Origin: Labilithrix sp.
GTDB lineage: Bacteria; Myxococcota; Polyangia; Polyangiales; Polyangiaceae
Direction of reading: 5' to 3'
NCBI GenBank assembly: GCA_028287035.1
Contig: JAQBQL010000232.1
Location: 59,381-123,380, forward strand
Length of the DNA stretch: 64,000 nt
This document shows, in pieces, positions 45,399 through 54,970 of this stretch (position 1 is the first letter of the stretch; each line of letters begins with the position of its first letter). The position numbers and the translations under genes were made by a program. Below the pieces are notes generated by a model. That model worked only from the letters and a program-made list of their open reading frames with translations. It ran no database searches and was not told the origin of the DNA.

Positions 45399-46802
45399 CT
45401 ACTTCGTCATCGCAAGCGCGCGCGGAGCCACCCAGAAGATGCGCCCCTGCGCGTCGTCCACGATGAAGAGGCGGCCGTCCGGAGCAAAGGCCACGTCGGC
45501 GGCGCGACCGTGGGGCCGGAAGCCCTTCACGAACGCCGCCGCTTCGCCGGTGGCGCGCAGCGAGCGCGGGTCGGTCTTCATGAAGATGACCCCGCTGCCG
45601 CCGAACGACGACACGACGCCGTGGATGGCGGAGAACATCCCGTGCGTGAACGGCGCTGGCCAGAGACCGCGCTCGAAGTCGAGCCCGAAGGGAGTGTCGT
45701 GGAGCGGAATGGCGACGCGCTCCGGCGCGGCCGTCGTGCAGTCGTAGCCCGACACGCCGGGCGCGAGGACGCCGGGGCCCACGCAGCACGGATATCCCCA
45801 GCTCTGACCGCGCGGCTCGAGGAGGGCCACCTTCTCGCGGGCGCCGGTGTTGTCCCAGCCGTCGTCCGTGAGCTCGTTCGCATAGCAATCGCCGCAGCTG
45901 TTCGGGGCGCAGCGGAGGTACATGGGATTGCGAAATCCATTCCCGACGACCTCGGGCGTCAGCGGCAATGCTCCCTTCTGCTCGATGTGCAGCGCGAGCA
46001 CCGCACCCTTCTCGGTCTCGCTCGCGCTGCACGTCGGGAGGAAGTACACGCCGCGCGAGACGAGGAGCGCTCCGCTGCGGTCCACATCGAGGGTGTGCGT
46101 CCAGCGCATCTCGCTGCGCCCTCCGCCGCCGAGGTTCGCGACGAGCTCGGAAGGACCGGTGGGAATCGCGCGGTCACCGGCGGCATACGGCACGCGCCGC
46201 ACCTCGTCGCTGCGGGTGAAGTAGAGGTACCCGTCGCCGGGGAACGCGAGGCCGTGCACGCACGCGAGGTTTGCGACGTCGCCCTCGAGCGCGTCGCACT
46301 TCATGCCTTGCCGCGCAAACGGACCCGCGTAGGTGAGGGTGGCGTCGGCCTTGCCGTCGTGGTCGTCGTCGGGCAGCACCACGATCGCGCCGAGCCCGTC
46401 GGCAGCGCCGCCCGGGGTGTCCATCGAGGGCGCCGCCACGAACACGTCGCCGTTCGGCGCGAACCTCAGCACGCGCGCCTCGGGGACCGGCGCGGTCGTG
46501 TACTCGCGCGCGCAGAAGCCGTCGGGCACGGTGAGGTCCGGAGTGTCGGTGCCGGGGAGGTCGCAGAACTTCGGCCCGGTGCCCGCCTCGCGATCGAGCG
46601 GTGAGCACGAGGGATCGGCCGCGTCGGGGCGCGCCGCGTCGGGGCCGGCGTCGACCGGGGGTGCCGCCTCGGGCACGGCCGCGTCGGGCGCGGGGGGCGC
46701 GGCGGGATCGCCGTTGTCCGAGCAGGCGCTCGCCATCGCGATCGCCAGTGACGCGGCGAGCAGCGGAGCGACGAACGGCAGGACGGAGCGGAGCGAGCTC
46801 AC
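45399..46802 (-). CDS. PQQ-type sugar dehydrogenase-like beta-propeller lipoprotein
   Basis: A 467-residue lipoprotein (lipobox ending MASAC) with a Pro/Ala/Asp-rich linker. The six-bladed propeller has VPDGFCAREYTTAP, VLRFAPNGDVFVA, HTLDVDRSGALLVSRG, WGYPCCVGPG and DVAFAPDGRLFIVDD, resembling soluble glucose/sorbosone dehydrogenases. Extra Cys pairs suggest disulfides. The GTG 46802 start overlaps the upstream stop (GTGA). PQQ use is inferred from the fold. Confidence 0.8.
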   Translation of the reverse strand: MSSLRSVLPFVAPLLAASLAIAMASACSDNGDPAAPPAPDAAVPEAAPPVDAGPDAARPDAADPSCSPLDREAGTGPKFCDLPGTDTPDLTVPDGFCAREYTTAPVPEARVLRFAPNGDVFVAAPSMDTPGGAADGLGAIVVLPDDDHDGKADATLTYAGPFARQGMKCDALEGDVANLACVHGLAFPGDGYLYFTRSDEVRRVPYAAGDRAIPTGPSELVANLGGGGRSEMRWTHTLDVDRSGALLVSRGVYFLPTCSASETEKGAVLALHIEQKGALPLTPEVVGNGFRNPMYLRCAPNSCGDCYANELTDDGWDNTGAREKVALLEPRGQSWGYPCCVGPGVLAPGVSGYDCTTAAPERVAIPLHDTPFGLDFERGLWPAPFTHGMFSAIHGVVSSFGGSGVIFMKTDPRSLRATGEAAAFVKGFRPHGRAADVAFAPDGRLFIVDDAQGRIFWVAPRALAMTK

Positions 46803-47167
46803 TGGCCCTTCACCGAGACCTTCACCTCGCTCGGGCAGGCCATCGCCGCCGACACGAGGACCTTGCTCTGCGCGTCCCACGCCGCCTGGTGCTCGGCGAT
46901 GAGCTGCTTCTTGGCAGACGTCCCGAGACCGCCCCACCACTTGTCGACCTTCTCGATGCGTTCCTTGTTGGCGGCGGTGAAGGCGGCCGTCTCCGCGCCG
47001 AGCTTCGGGCAGCTCTTCAGGTTCGCCTTCCAGATGTCCGCCCGCTTCGACTCGAGGTCCATCTTCTCGGTCATGTTCGTCCGATCGCCGTCGTTCGGAC
47101 CGCACGCGGCGAGCCCGGAAAGCAGGACGAGGGTGATCGCGGAGGGGACGGGAGACCAGGCCTTCAT
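46799..47167 (-). CDS. Small lipoprotein of unknown function
   Basis: A 122-residue lipoprotein, MKAWSPVPSAITLVLLSGLAACG with lipobox LAAC. The remainder is helical and charged with two Cys (KSCPKLG, AMACPSE) that could pair, and a WWGGLGTSAKKQL segment. No family recognised. Two ATGs at 47176-47179 are alternative starts, adding four residues. It is coupled to the downstream propeller lipoprotein by a GTGA overlap. Confidence 0.7.
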   Translation of the reverse strand: MKAWSPVPSAITLVLLSGLAACGPNDGDRTNMTEKMDLESKRADIWKANLKSCPKLGAETAAFTAANKERIEKVDKWWGGLGTSAKKQLIAEHQAAWDAQSKVLVSAAMACPSEVKVSVKGQ

Positions 47168-47216
47168 GCGGTCCATCATACGTGGGTCCCCGGTTTTGTT
47201 CCCGCGCGACGTTCGG

Positions 47217-49619
47217 TCACATCACGCGGGGCGGCTCCGCGTCGTCGGCGAAGGCGCCTTGCTCGAGGCCGGTGCCGTGCACGGTGAGGACCGGGCGCGC
47301 CGCCGCGAGCCGGGCCGGGAAGAGCGCGAGCTGGCCGGGGTCCGCGAAGATCGCCGCGAAGTCGTCCGGCGAAAGGCCGCGCTCGAGGCGTGACGCGAAC
47401 GTGGTCGCCAGCGCGTTCTCGTAATACGCGACGTCGTAGTCGCGGGGGTCGACCTCGGGCGTGCGGTCGTCTTCCTCGTCGCGGTCCGCGAGCAGCGCGG
47501 CGCGTTTTCCCGCCGCGCGGTAGACCCGGACGCGCTCGCCGGCCCGCCAGGCGGTGCGTCCCGTCCCGAGCACCGCCTCGTACGCGAGCTCCTTCCGCTG
47601 GTCTCGGGTCGCGAGGTACTCCTCGGGAGTCTTCGACAGGCGCACCCGGGAGGTGACGTCGAGGGTCGGCAGCGCACGCTCGCGGAGCGCCCGGACCGTG
47701 TCCACGAACGTCCGCCGGATCCCGAGGAGGTCGCCGGCGAGCAGGCATCCGAGCGCCTCGCGCAGGAACCGCTCGGCGAAGGGCTCGGTACGGCTCGAGC
47801 GGAACGCCACGCCGCGCAGCACCACCTTCCCCGCCCCGTACGGGAGCAGCGCGTAGTTCTTGGGCTCGTGCGAGAGCATGGCCGCGTAGCGCGCCTCGAG
47901 GTCGAGCTGCACGAGCGGCGGCAGGAGCGCGCCCACCTCGCGCACGACGCGCTGCTCGTCGGCCTCCGCGAATGCCTCCGGCACCGCGAAGTAGACGCCG
48001 TCGGTGTCGGCCTCGAGCAGCGTCACCCCGCGCTCGGCGAGCGACCGGCAGAGCAGCGTGAGGACCTCGCGGCCTCGTCTCGTCACCTCGTTCGCGGCGT
48101 GCACGTCCGCGAAGCGCGTGAGCGACGAGGCGCCCAGGTAGCCGTAGGCCGAGTTCACGACGAGCTTCATCGCCGCGGAGAGCGCCTCGCTCGTGAAGCG
48201 CTCCGGCGATCCGGGCGGGAGCTCCTTGGCGCGAGCCTTCGCGGCGAGGCGCTGGGTCACGAGGCGGTCCACGATGGTGACGAGCGCGCCCAGCCGGTCC
48301 CGCGCGGGCCCGATGCGGTACTGGCGCATGAGCGACGGGTAGAGGCTTGCGACGTCGGCCTTCACGACGCGCGTGGCCACCCCGGTCGCGAAGAGATGGA
48401 GCGCCGCGCCCTGGTGGGCGGTACCGTCGCTCGCCTCGTGCGCCGGCAGCGCCGCGCCGGACCGCAGGTAGGCGCGGACCAGCAGCGGGTCGAGCACGCC
48501 CGTCGCGGCGCCCGCGTCGGCGAGCCGCTCGTAGCGGCGCGGGGCCATGCGGGCGAGCGCGAACGCCGCGCCGCCGAGCAGGCGCGCCACTCCGCCGGCC
48601 TCGCGCACGTCGTCCTTGGCATACCGGCGGATGCGCTCGGGATCGGTGCCGAACACCTCGAAGATGCGCGCGCCGGGGACGTATTCGCGCTCCGGGCCGG
48701 CGAGGCCGAGGTGGCGGGCCACCGCCTTCAGGCCATGACCGGGAAGATCGCGCGCCGAGAAATCATGACGACGCACCGCATCCATCGAGTCGATGAGCTC
48801 GCGGCCGGGGATGGTGTACCGGAAGCGCCGCCTGCTCTCCGGGACCGGGACGCCGCGCGCCGCCGGTCGCTGGCGGAGGCCCGGGATGCGGCCGAGCACG
48901 AGCGGCACGCCGAGCCGCTGACAACGCTCGACGATGAACGGCACGTCGAAGCCGTGGAGATTGTGATTCTCGATCACGTCGGCGTCGATCTCGCGGACCC
49001 GGGCGGCGAGGCGCACGAGGAGATCGGCCTCCGCCTCGTCGTCGTCGCCATGTGCCTCGAGCGTCTCGGTGTTGCCGTCGGGACCGCGAATGGCCACGAG
49101 GAAGATCCGGCACGTCGTCCAGTCGAGGCCGGTGGTCTCGAGATCGAGCTGCATGCGCCGCAGATCATCGAAGGCGAGATCCTTGAAATAGGTACGACCG
49201 GAGGCCACGAGATACTGCTCGTCCGGCGGGAGCACCAGCACCGACCCGGGATCCATCTCGCGTGGGTGGCCGAGCCGCCGCCCGGCGCGGGCCGACGCGC
49301 CCTTCAGGATGGCGGAGACCAGCGCCCGTCCATCGTGCGCGCGCACCACGTAGCGGAGGGCGCCCGGCCCCTCGAGCTCGCGGAAGGTGATGAAGCCGCG
49401 CTCGTTCCGCTCCGCCTCGGGCCGGAGCTGCGCCCGGGCGTGGTCGAGGACGTCGAGCGAGGCCAGCAGCGCCCACGACCGGAACCGCACGTCCTCGCGG
49501 ACGAGCACGCCAGCGACGCGGCGCCACACGTAGGCGCGCCCGTCCGGCTCCGCCCACAGCGAGACGATGCCTGGCGTCGGGTCCCAGCCCCACAGCCACT
49601 CGTCGCTCACGCTCGTCAC
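47217..49619 (-). CDS. Family B DNA polymerase
   Basis: An 800-residue bacterial polymerase of the archaeal/PolB type. The 3'-5' exonuclease domain has LDLETTG, ENHNLHGFDVPF and RYAKDDV. The polymerase domain has motif A DVASLYPSL, motif B KLVVNSAYGYLG and motif C ADTDGVYF, so both metal-binding Asp residues of motif C are there, with Gly in place of the usual Ser. Such enzymes act in damage tolerance or repair in bacteria. The GTG 49619 start overlaps the 5'-nucleotidase stop (GTGA). Confidence 0.92.
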   Translation of the reverse strand: MTSVSDEWLWGWDPTPGIVSLWAEPDGRAYVWRRVAGVLVREDVRFRSWALLASLDVLDHARAQLRPEAERNERGFITFRELEGPGALRYVVRAHDGRALVSAILKGASARAGRRLGHPREMDPGSVLVLPPDEQYLVASGRTYFKDLAFDDLRRMQLDLETTGLDWTTCRIFLVAIRGPDGNTETLEAHGDDDEAEADLLVRLAARVREIDADVIENHNLHGFDVPFIVERCQRLGVPLVLGRIPGLRQRPAARGVPVPESRRRFRYTIPGRELIDSMDAVRRHDFSARDLPGHGLKAVARHLGLAGPEREYVPGARIFEVFGTDPERIRRYAKDDVREAGGVARLLGGAAFALARMAPRRYERLADAGAATGVLDPLLVRAYLRSGAALPAHEASDGTAHQGAALHLFATGVATRVVKADVASLYPSLMRQYRIGPARDRLGALVTIVDRLVTQRLAAKARAKELPPGSPERFTSEALSAAMKLVVNSAYGYLGASSLTRFADVHAANEVTRRGREVLTLLCRSLAERGVTLLEADTDGVYFAVPEAFAEADEQRVVREVGALLPPLVQLDLEARYAAMLSHEPKNYALLPYGAGKVVLRGVAFRSSRTEPFAERFLREALGCLLAGDLLGIRRTFVDTVRALRERALPTLDVTSRVRLSKTPEEYLATRDQRKELAYEAVLGTGRTAWRAGERVRVYRAAGKRAALLADRDEEDDRTPEVDPRDYDVAYYENALATTFASRLERGLSPDDFAAIFADPGQLALFPARLAAARPVLTVHGTGLEQGAFADDAEPPRVM

Positions 49620-51211
49620 GAGCGCGGTCGGAGCGTGCCTTCGGCCCGGCTGACCGACAGATCGTGGTCGACGTCGAGCGCCGCGACGACCAGCTGCGCG
49701 GTGAGCCGCGAGGGCTTCACGGTGACCCGGCTCATCGCCGCGAACACGTCGGCCTCGGTGACCTTGCCGTCCTGGTCGGTGTCGACGGCATCGAAGCCGC
49801 CCATCGCGTGCCACAGCGCGATCGCGAACGCCTCGACGAGGATGGCCTTCGTCTCGCGTCCGCAGCCGGGCGCCGGGACCTCGTCCGGGTGCTCGGCAGC
49901 CCAGGCGACGAGGGGCTCGATGTGGTCGAGGCCGGTGAGCAGGTCGCGCACGAGCGCGACCCGGTAGACGCGCGCGGGGTCGAACGGAGCGCCCGCGACC
50001 TCGACGGGCACGTTCCGCTCGTCGAGGATCACGTGATCGTCGACCTGCAAGAAGCTTCCCGACTCGGCGGGCGCGAGGGCGCGCGACGCGGCGATGGCGC
50101 TCGCCAGCACCTGACCGGGCAGCGCGGCGACGACGACCTCGTTGTCGAAGGGCACCTCGGTCTTCAGGTCACCGTAGGTCAGGCGCCGGTGGTACTCGCG
50201 GCCGCCGCGGATCCCGCCGCCGTTGACGACGCTCACGTCCGCGCCGAGGGCATCACGCACCGCGCTCGCGACGAGGGTGCCGAGCGACGTCTGCCGCGCG
50301 CGCGTCCCGACCGACGAGAGCACGATCCCGGGAGCGATCCGCATCAGCGTCGCGTCCTCGAGATCCCGCACCGCCGTCATGTGGGCGTCGACGACCGCGC
50401 GGAGGGGCGCATCCTCGGGATACGAGGCCGTGTCTTCCATGCGAATGGTGACCGTCGGGAGGTCAGGGAGCCCCGGCGCCGGCGCGTCGGCCGGCCACAC
50501 GATGTCGATGATCGCGCAGTGCACCGCGTCCGAGGCGGCCTTCTCGATCCACGTGCCCTCGACCTGCTCGAGCACCACGATGTGCTCGTGCCCGCCCACG
50601 ATGACCGGGAAGAAGCCCTCGTGCGGCTCGCCGGCGAGGCGCCGGTCGGCCTCGATCTCCTGGTGCGTGAGCGGAATGACGCAGGTGCAGCGCTCGTCGC
50701 GTACCAGCCGCGCCGCCTCCGTCCTCGCCGCGAGGACGGGATCGACGAGCGCCGCGCCCCCGAACGGCGGACGCCGGTACGCGCTGGCGTCGACCATCAC
50801 GACGCCGAGGAGGCCCACACGGACCCGGCCGATCTCGAGGATGTCGTGCGTCGGCAGTGCCGGCTCGAATGCCACGTTGGTCGCGAGGAAGGTCGCTCCG
50901 AGCTCGGCGATGCGCGCCCGCATCATCTCCACGGGGATGTCGTCCTCGTGATTGCCGAAGATCGCGTGCGTGACCCCGACCATGCGGAGGCACTCGACCA
51001 TGCCCTTTCCGAAGTCGAGGCTCGACAGGATGCTGGGCGCCACGAAGTCGCCGGCGAGGGTCACGAGGGTGCGATCCGCGGGATGCGTCGTGCGGTGGTG
51101 CTCGACGAGCGTCCTCAGCCGCGGCAGGTTGTCGAGCGTGTAGACGTCGTTGATCGCGAGGATGCGGAGCGACGGGCCACGGCGGGAATCGGGCGGCAGT
51201 TCGGTGGACAC
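49616..51211 (-). CDS. 5'-nucleotidase / cyclic phosphodiesterase family protein with EF-hand tail
   Basis: A 531-residue metallophosphatase. AINDVYTL, LAGDFVAPS, FGNHEDD and VGGHEH are the metal-binding blocks; the substrate domain has VNGGGIRGG and YGDLKTEVPFDN. The C-terminus carries a canonical EF-hand loop DTDQDGKVTEAD and a second weaker one DVDHDLSVSRAE. I see no Sec signal, which is unusual for the family. GTG 51211 is used; the frame is open to 51253. It overlaps the polymerase gene downstream. Confidence 0.88.
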   Translation of the reverse strand: MSTELPPDSRRGPSLRILAINDVYTLDNLPRLRTLVEHHRTTHPADRTLVTLAGDFVAPSILSSLDFGKGMVECLRMVGVTHAIFGNHEDDIPVEMMRARIAELGATFLATNVAFEPALPTHDILEIGRVRVGLLGVVMVDASAYRRPPFGGAALVDPVLAARTEAARLVRDERCTCVIPLTHQEIEADRRLAGEPHEGFFPVIVGGHEHIVVLEQVEGTWIEKAASDAVHCAIIDIVWPADAPAPGLPDLPTVTIRMEDTASYPEDAPLRAVVDAHMTAVRDLEDATLMRIAPGIVLSSVGTRARQTSLGTLVASAVRDALGADVSVVNGGGIRGGREYHRRLTYGDLKTEVPFDNEVVVAALPGQVLASAIAASRALAPAESGSFLQVDDHVILDERNVPVEVAGAPFDPARVYRVALVRDLLTGLDHIEPLVAWAAEHPDEVPAPGCGRETKAILVEAFAIALWHAMGGFDAVDTDQDGKVTEADVFAAMSRVTVKPSRLTAQLVVAALDVDHDLSVSRAEGTLRPRS

Positions 51212-51335
51212 GGAGGCTCCCGGATTAGTCCGGCTGCGGAGCGACCGCCACAACGGCGCGCCGACGCGAGAAGAACCTCGAAGGCTTCACGGAGGACGAT
51301 CATGGCCCTAGCGTCCCCGGCCGAGGCCACGAACG

Positions 51336-53024
51336 ATGTCCGAGCTCCGGCGCGCGCTCGCCGCACATGCCCATCCGGAGGACGGCCGCCGCTGGCTGTT
51401 CGTCCCCTATGATCAGCTGTCCGATGCCTTCGGGCCGCTCGCCCGCGAGGAGCCGCGGAACGTCGGCATCATCCTCGTCGAATGCCCGGGCAAGGCGGCC
51501 CGGCGGCCCTACCACAAGCAGAAGCTCGCGCTCGTGCTCACGAGCCTCCGGCACTTCGCGCTCGAGCAAGCGGCGCGCGGGGTGGCGGTGCGGCACCTGG
51601 TGGCGGATTCGTACGCGGCGGCGCTCGCGCAGCAGCCCGGTCCCATCCTCGTCATGCGCCCGGCCGAACGCGAGCTGCGCGCCGAGCTCGCGCCGCTCGT
51701 GGCGTCCGGTCACCTCGAGATCGTTCCGCACGAGGGCTGGCTCACCACCGAGGAGGATTTCGCCGCGGCGAACGCCGAAGGCCGGCCCTGGCGCATGGAT
51801 GCCTTCTATCGCCACGTGCGGCGGCGCACCGGCCTCCTGATGGCGCGCGGCAAGCCGGTCGGCGGGCGGTTCAGCTTCGATACCGAGAACCGACAGGCGT
51901 GGAAGGGCTCGCCGCCCGCGCCGTCGCCGCCGACGTTCCGCGTGGACGCGATCACCGAGGAGGTCTGCGCGGTCGTCCGGACGGCATTCGGCCGCCATCC
52001 GGGCGTTCTCCGGCCCGAGCGACTGCCCGCGGGAAGGGCGGACGTCGAGCGCGCGTGGGGCTGGGCCAAGGAGCACTGCCTTCCGACGTTCGGCCCCTTC
52101 GAGGACGCCATGTCGTCCCGTTCGCGTCAGCTGTTCCACACGCAGCTGTCGCCGCTCCTCAACCTGCAGCGTCTGCCGGTGCGGCGCGTCGTCGAGGAGG
52201 TCGCGGCCCTCGACGTGCCCCTCCCCAGCAAGGAAGGATTCGTGCGGCAGGTGCTCGGCTGGCGGGAGTACATGCGGCACGTGCACGAGGCGACGGACGG
52301 GTTCCGCGTCCTCCGCGGCGAGCCCCAGCCGTGCGCGCCGGGCCCGGGCGACGGCGGATTCGAGACCTGGAGCGGCGAGGCCTGGGCGCCGGACGCGGCT
52401 CCCGGCGGCGACGGCGGCTCGCTCACGTCGGCGCTCGGGGCGCGCGCTCCCATCCCCGCCGCGTACTGGGGAAAGACCTCCGGCCTCCGCTGCCTCGACG
52501 AGGTGGTGGGGGCGGTCTGGGAGGACGGCTACAGCCATCACATCACGCGTCTGATGGTGCTCTCGAACATCGCGATGCTCCTCGACGTGGCGCCGCGCGA
52601 GCTGACCGACTGGTTCTGGGCGGCGTACATCGACGCGTACGACTGGGTGGTCGAGCCCAACGTGCACGCGATGGGCACGTTCGGCGTCGGTGATCTCCTC
52701 ACGACGAAGCCGTACATCGCCGGCGCCGCGTACATCGACCGGATGAGCGATTTCTGTGGCCGGTGCCGCTTCGATCCACGGAAGACCTGCCCGCTCACGC
52801 CCATGTACTGGGCATTCCTGGGTCGCCATCGCGACGTGCTCGCCAAGGTCGACCGGATGAAGCTGCCGCTGCTCGGCGAAGCCAGGCGCACCGCGAGCCA
52901 GCGCGCGGCCGACGCGAACGTCTTCGCGCGGGTGCAGCGAACGCTGGGCCGCGGAGCGACCCTTGCTGCGGCAGGCGAAGACGCGGCCGAGGACGACGAC
53001 GCCGCGCAGGCCTCGCTCTTCTGA
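51336..53024 (+). CDS. FeS-BCP-type photolyase, probable (6-4) photolyase
   Basis: A 562-residue protein of the bacterial cryptochrome/photolyase group with an iron-sulfur cluster (PhrB-like). The N-terminal antenna fold ends near residue 150. The C-terminal half has GYSHHITRLMVLSN, DWVVEPNVHAMGTF and four Cys for 4Fe-4S (LRCLDE, FCGRC and KTCP). The family repairs (6-4) photoproducts using FAD and a lumazine-type antenna. About 60 residues between 330 and 385 are a Gly-rich insert. It is divergent from the nucleotidase/polymerase operon. Confidence 0.93.
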   Translation: MSELRRALAAHAHPEDGRRWLFVPYDQLSDAFGPLAREEPRNVGIILVECPGKAARRPYHKQKLALVLTSLRHFALEQAARGVAVRHLVADSYAAALAQQPGPILVMRPAERELRAELAPLVASGHLEIVPHEGWLTTEEDFAAANAEGRPWRMDAFYRHVRRRTGLLMARGKPVGGRFSFDTENRQAWKGSPPAPSPPTFRVDAITEEVCAVVRTAFGRHPGVLRPERLPAGRADVERAWGWAKEHCLPTFGPFEDAMSSRSRQLFHTQLSPLLNLQRLPVRRVVEEVAALDVPLPSKEGFVRQVLGWREYMRHVHEATDGFRVLRGEPQPCAPGPGDGGFETWSGEAWAPDAAPGGDGGSLTSALGARAPIPAAYWGKTSGLRCLDEVVGAVWEDGYSHHITRLMVLSNIAMLLDVAPRELTDWFWAAYIDAYDWVVEPNVHAMGTFGVGDLLTTKPYIAGAAYIDRMSDFCGRCRFDPRKTCPLTPMYWAFLGRHRDVLAKVDRMKLPLLGEARRTASQRAADANVFARVQRTLGRGATLAAAGEDAAEDDDAAQASLF

Positions 53025-53067
53025 ACCGGGTCACTGGCCCTGCCGGGCCGTGTAGGATGGCGCGCCC

Positions 53068-54462
53068 GTGCCGACCGCGGACCCGCCCCAGACCCTGTGG
53101 TCCGCGATCCGCGAGGCGATTCGCGGGACCGAGCAGGACCTCACCGCCGTCCCGATCCGGCGCGCGGTGCTCCTGCTCGCGGTGCCCACTGTCCTCGAGA
53201 TGTCGATGGAGTCGCTCCTCGCGATCGTCGACATCGTCCTCGTGTCGCGGCTCGGCGAGGCCGCCGTGGCGGCGGTCGGGCTCACCGAGTCGATCCTGTC
53301 GATCGTCTATGCGCTCGCGATGGGGCTCGCGACCGCCGCGACCGCCACCGTCGCCCGCCGCATCGGCGAGAAGGACCCGGAAGGTGCCGCGCGCGCCGCG
53401 GTGCAGGTGATCTTCGCGGCGATCGCCATCGCGATCGTGACCGGCGCGGCGGGCGCGGCCTTCGCGCCCGAGCTCCTCCGGATCATGGGCGCAGGGCCGG
53501 AGGTGATCGCGACGGGTTCGTCGTTCGCCGCCCTCATGATCGGCGGGAATTTCACGATCTTCCTGCTCTTCGTGGTCAATGCCGTCTTCCGGAGCGCCGG
53601 CGATGCGGCGGTCGCGATGCGTTCGCTGTGGCTCGCGAACATCCTCAACATCATCCTGGCGCCCGTCCTCATCTATGGCCTGCACATGGGCGTGCTCGGC
53701 GCCGCCGTGGCGACCACCTCGGCGCGCGCGGTGGGCGTCGCCTACCAGCTCGTGCTGCTCGCCCGTGGGCGGGGGCGGCTGAAGGTCCTCGCGCGTCACC
53801 TGCGCGTGCACCTCGAGGTGCTCGTCCCCCTGCTGCGGCTCGCGATGACGGGCGCGCTGCAGGTCCTCGTCGAGACCGCGAGCTGGCTCGGGCTCGTGCG
53901 GATCGTCTCGTCCTACGGCAGCACGGCGCTCGCCGGCTACACCATCGCGATGCGCATCTCGATCTTCGCGATGCTCCCCTCGTGGGGGCTGTCCGGCGCG
54001 GCGGCCACGCTGGTCGGGCAGAACCTGGGCGCGAAACAGCCGGCGCGCGCGGAGAGCTCGGTGCTCACCATCGCCGCGTACAACGCGATCGGCCTGGGGC
54101 TCGCGGGGCTCCTCTTCGCGATCTTCCCGCACGCCATCGTGGGCCTCGTCTCGAACGAGCCGGGGGTCGTCGCCGAGGGGTCGAGCGGTCTCCGCATCGT
54201 GGCGCTCGGCTATCTCTCGTTCGCGGTCGGCATGGTGGCCATCCAGGCGTTCAACGGCGCGGGCGACACCGTCACTCCGATGCTGGTCAACGTCGCGTGC
54301 TTCTGGCTCTTCAAGATCCCGCTGGCCTGGGCGCTCTCGCACGGCCTCGGTCTCGGGCCGCGGGGGGTCTTCATCGCGATCACCGACGCGTACACCGCGC
54401 AGGGGGCGCTCGCAGCGTTCCTCTTCCGCCGCGGGCGCTGGAAGACGGCACGCGTGGCGTGA
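53068..54462 (+). CDS. MATE-family efflux transporter
   Basis: A 464-residue protein of twelve TM helices in two MatE halves. LAVPTVLEMSMESLLAIVDIVLVSRLGEAAVAAVGL opens the first half and GAAATLVGQNLGAKQPARAE lies in the second; both are family hallmarks. It exports cationic or aromatic compounds using an ion gradient; the substrate is unknown. The start is GTG 53068, 43 bp after the photolyase stop. It converges on a lipoprotein gene with a 2-bp gap. Confidence 0.93.
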   Translation: MPTADPPQTLWSAIREAIRGTEQDLTAVPIRRAVLLLAVPTVLEMSMESLLAIVDIVLVSRLGEAAVAAVGLTESILSIVYALAMGLATAATATVARRIGEKDPEGAARAAVQVIFAAIAIAIVTGAAGAAFAPELLRIMGAGPEVIATGSSFAALMIGGNFTIFLLFVVNAVFRSAGDAAVAMRSLWLANILNIILAPVLIYGLHMGVLGAAVATTSARAVGVAYQLVLLARGRGRLKVLARHLRVHLEVLVPLLRLAMTGALQVLVETASWLGLVRIVSSYGSTALAGYTIAMRISIFAMLPSWGLSGAAATLVGQNLGAKQPARAESSVLTIAAYNAIGLGLAGLLFAIFPHAIVGLVSNEPGVVAEGSSGLRIVALGYLSFAVGMVAIQAFNGAGDTVTPMLVNVACFWLFKIPLAWALSHGLGLGPRGVFIAITDAYTAQGALAAFLFRRGRWKTARVA

Positions 54463-54464
54463 CG

Positions 54465-54893
54465 TCAGTTGGCCATGGCGGTCTTGTCGCCGGCCTTCTT
54501 CTTCGCGGACTTCTTCGCGCCCTTGCGGGGGGCGGCCTTCTTCGTGGGCGCGCCCTTGGTCGACGCGGCGGTCGGGCCGCCGCCGGTGAACGGCGGGATG
54601 ATGTCCGACCCGTCGGCGGTGGAGCTGACCGCGCTGCTCCGGGGCGGCTCCGTCGTGCTGCTCGCGCTCGAGCTCACGGTGGTGCTCGCGAGGAGGCTGC
54701 TCTCCGCGGGATCCGGAGCGCTCGATCCATCTCGTGCCGTCGCGATCGCATCGGACTCGGGGGCCTTGGCCTCCTGCTTCGAGCCACCGCACGCGGCGGT
54801 CGACGCGAACAACACGGAAATCACGAGGGCAGACAGCAGACGAAGGCGGGACGACGGCAAGGGACACCTCTTTCTTCGGAAGATCTCTCGCAA
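54465..54893 (-). CDS. Lipoprotein with Lys/Ala-rich C-terminal tail
   Basis: A 142-residue protein with a basic N-terminus, hydrophobic stretch and lipobox STAAC. The centre is Ser/Thr/Glu-rich and the tail (TKKAAPRKGAKKSAKKKAG) is histone-H1-like in composition. As an exported protein this tail may bind polyanionic surface material. Function unknown. Confidence 0.65.
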   Translation of the reverse strand: MREIFRRKRCPLPSSRLRLLSALVISVLFASTAACGGSKQEAKAPESDAIATARDGSSAPDPAESSLLASTTVSSSASSTTEPPRSSAVSSTADGSDIIPPFTGGGPTAASTKGAPTKKAAPRKGAKKSAKKKAGDKTAMAN

Positions 54894-54970
54894 ACGCCGG
54901 GCCCGCCGGCGCTCGCCACCTCCATCGAAATGTTCCGCGTACCCGCGATCGAGCGTACTTTCGAAGGCGC

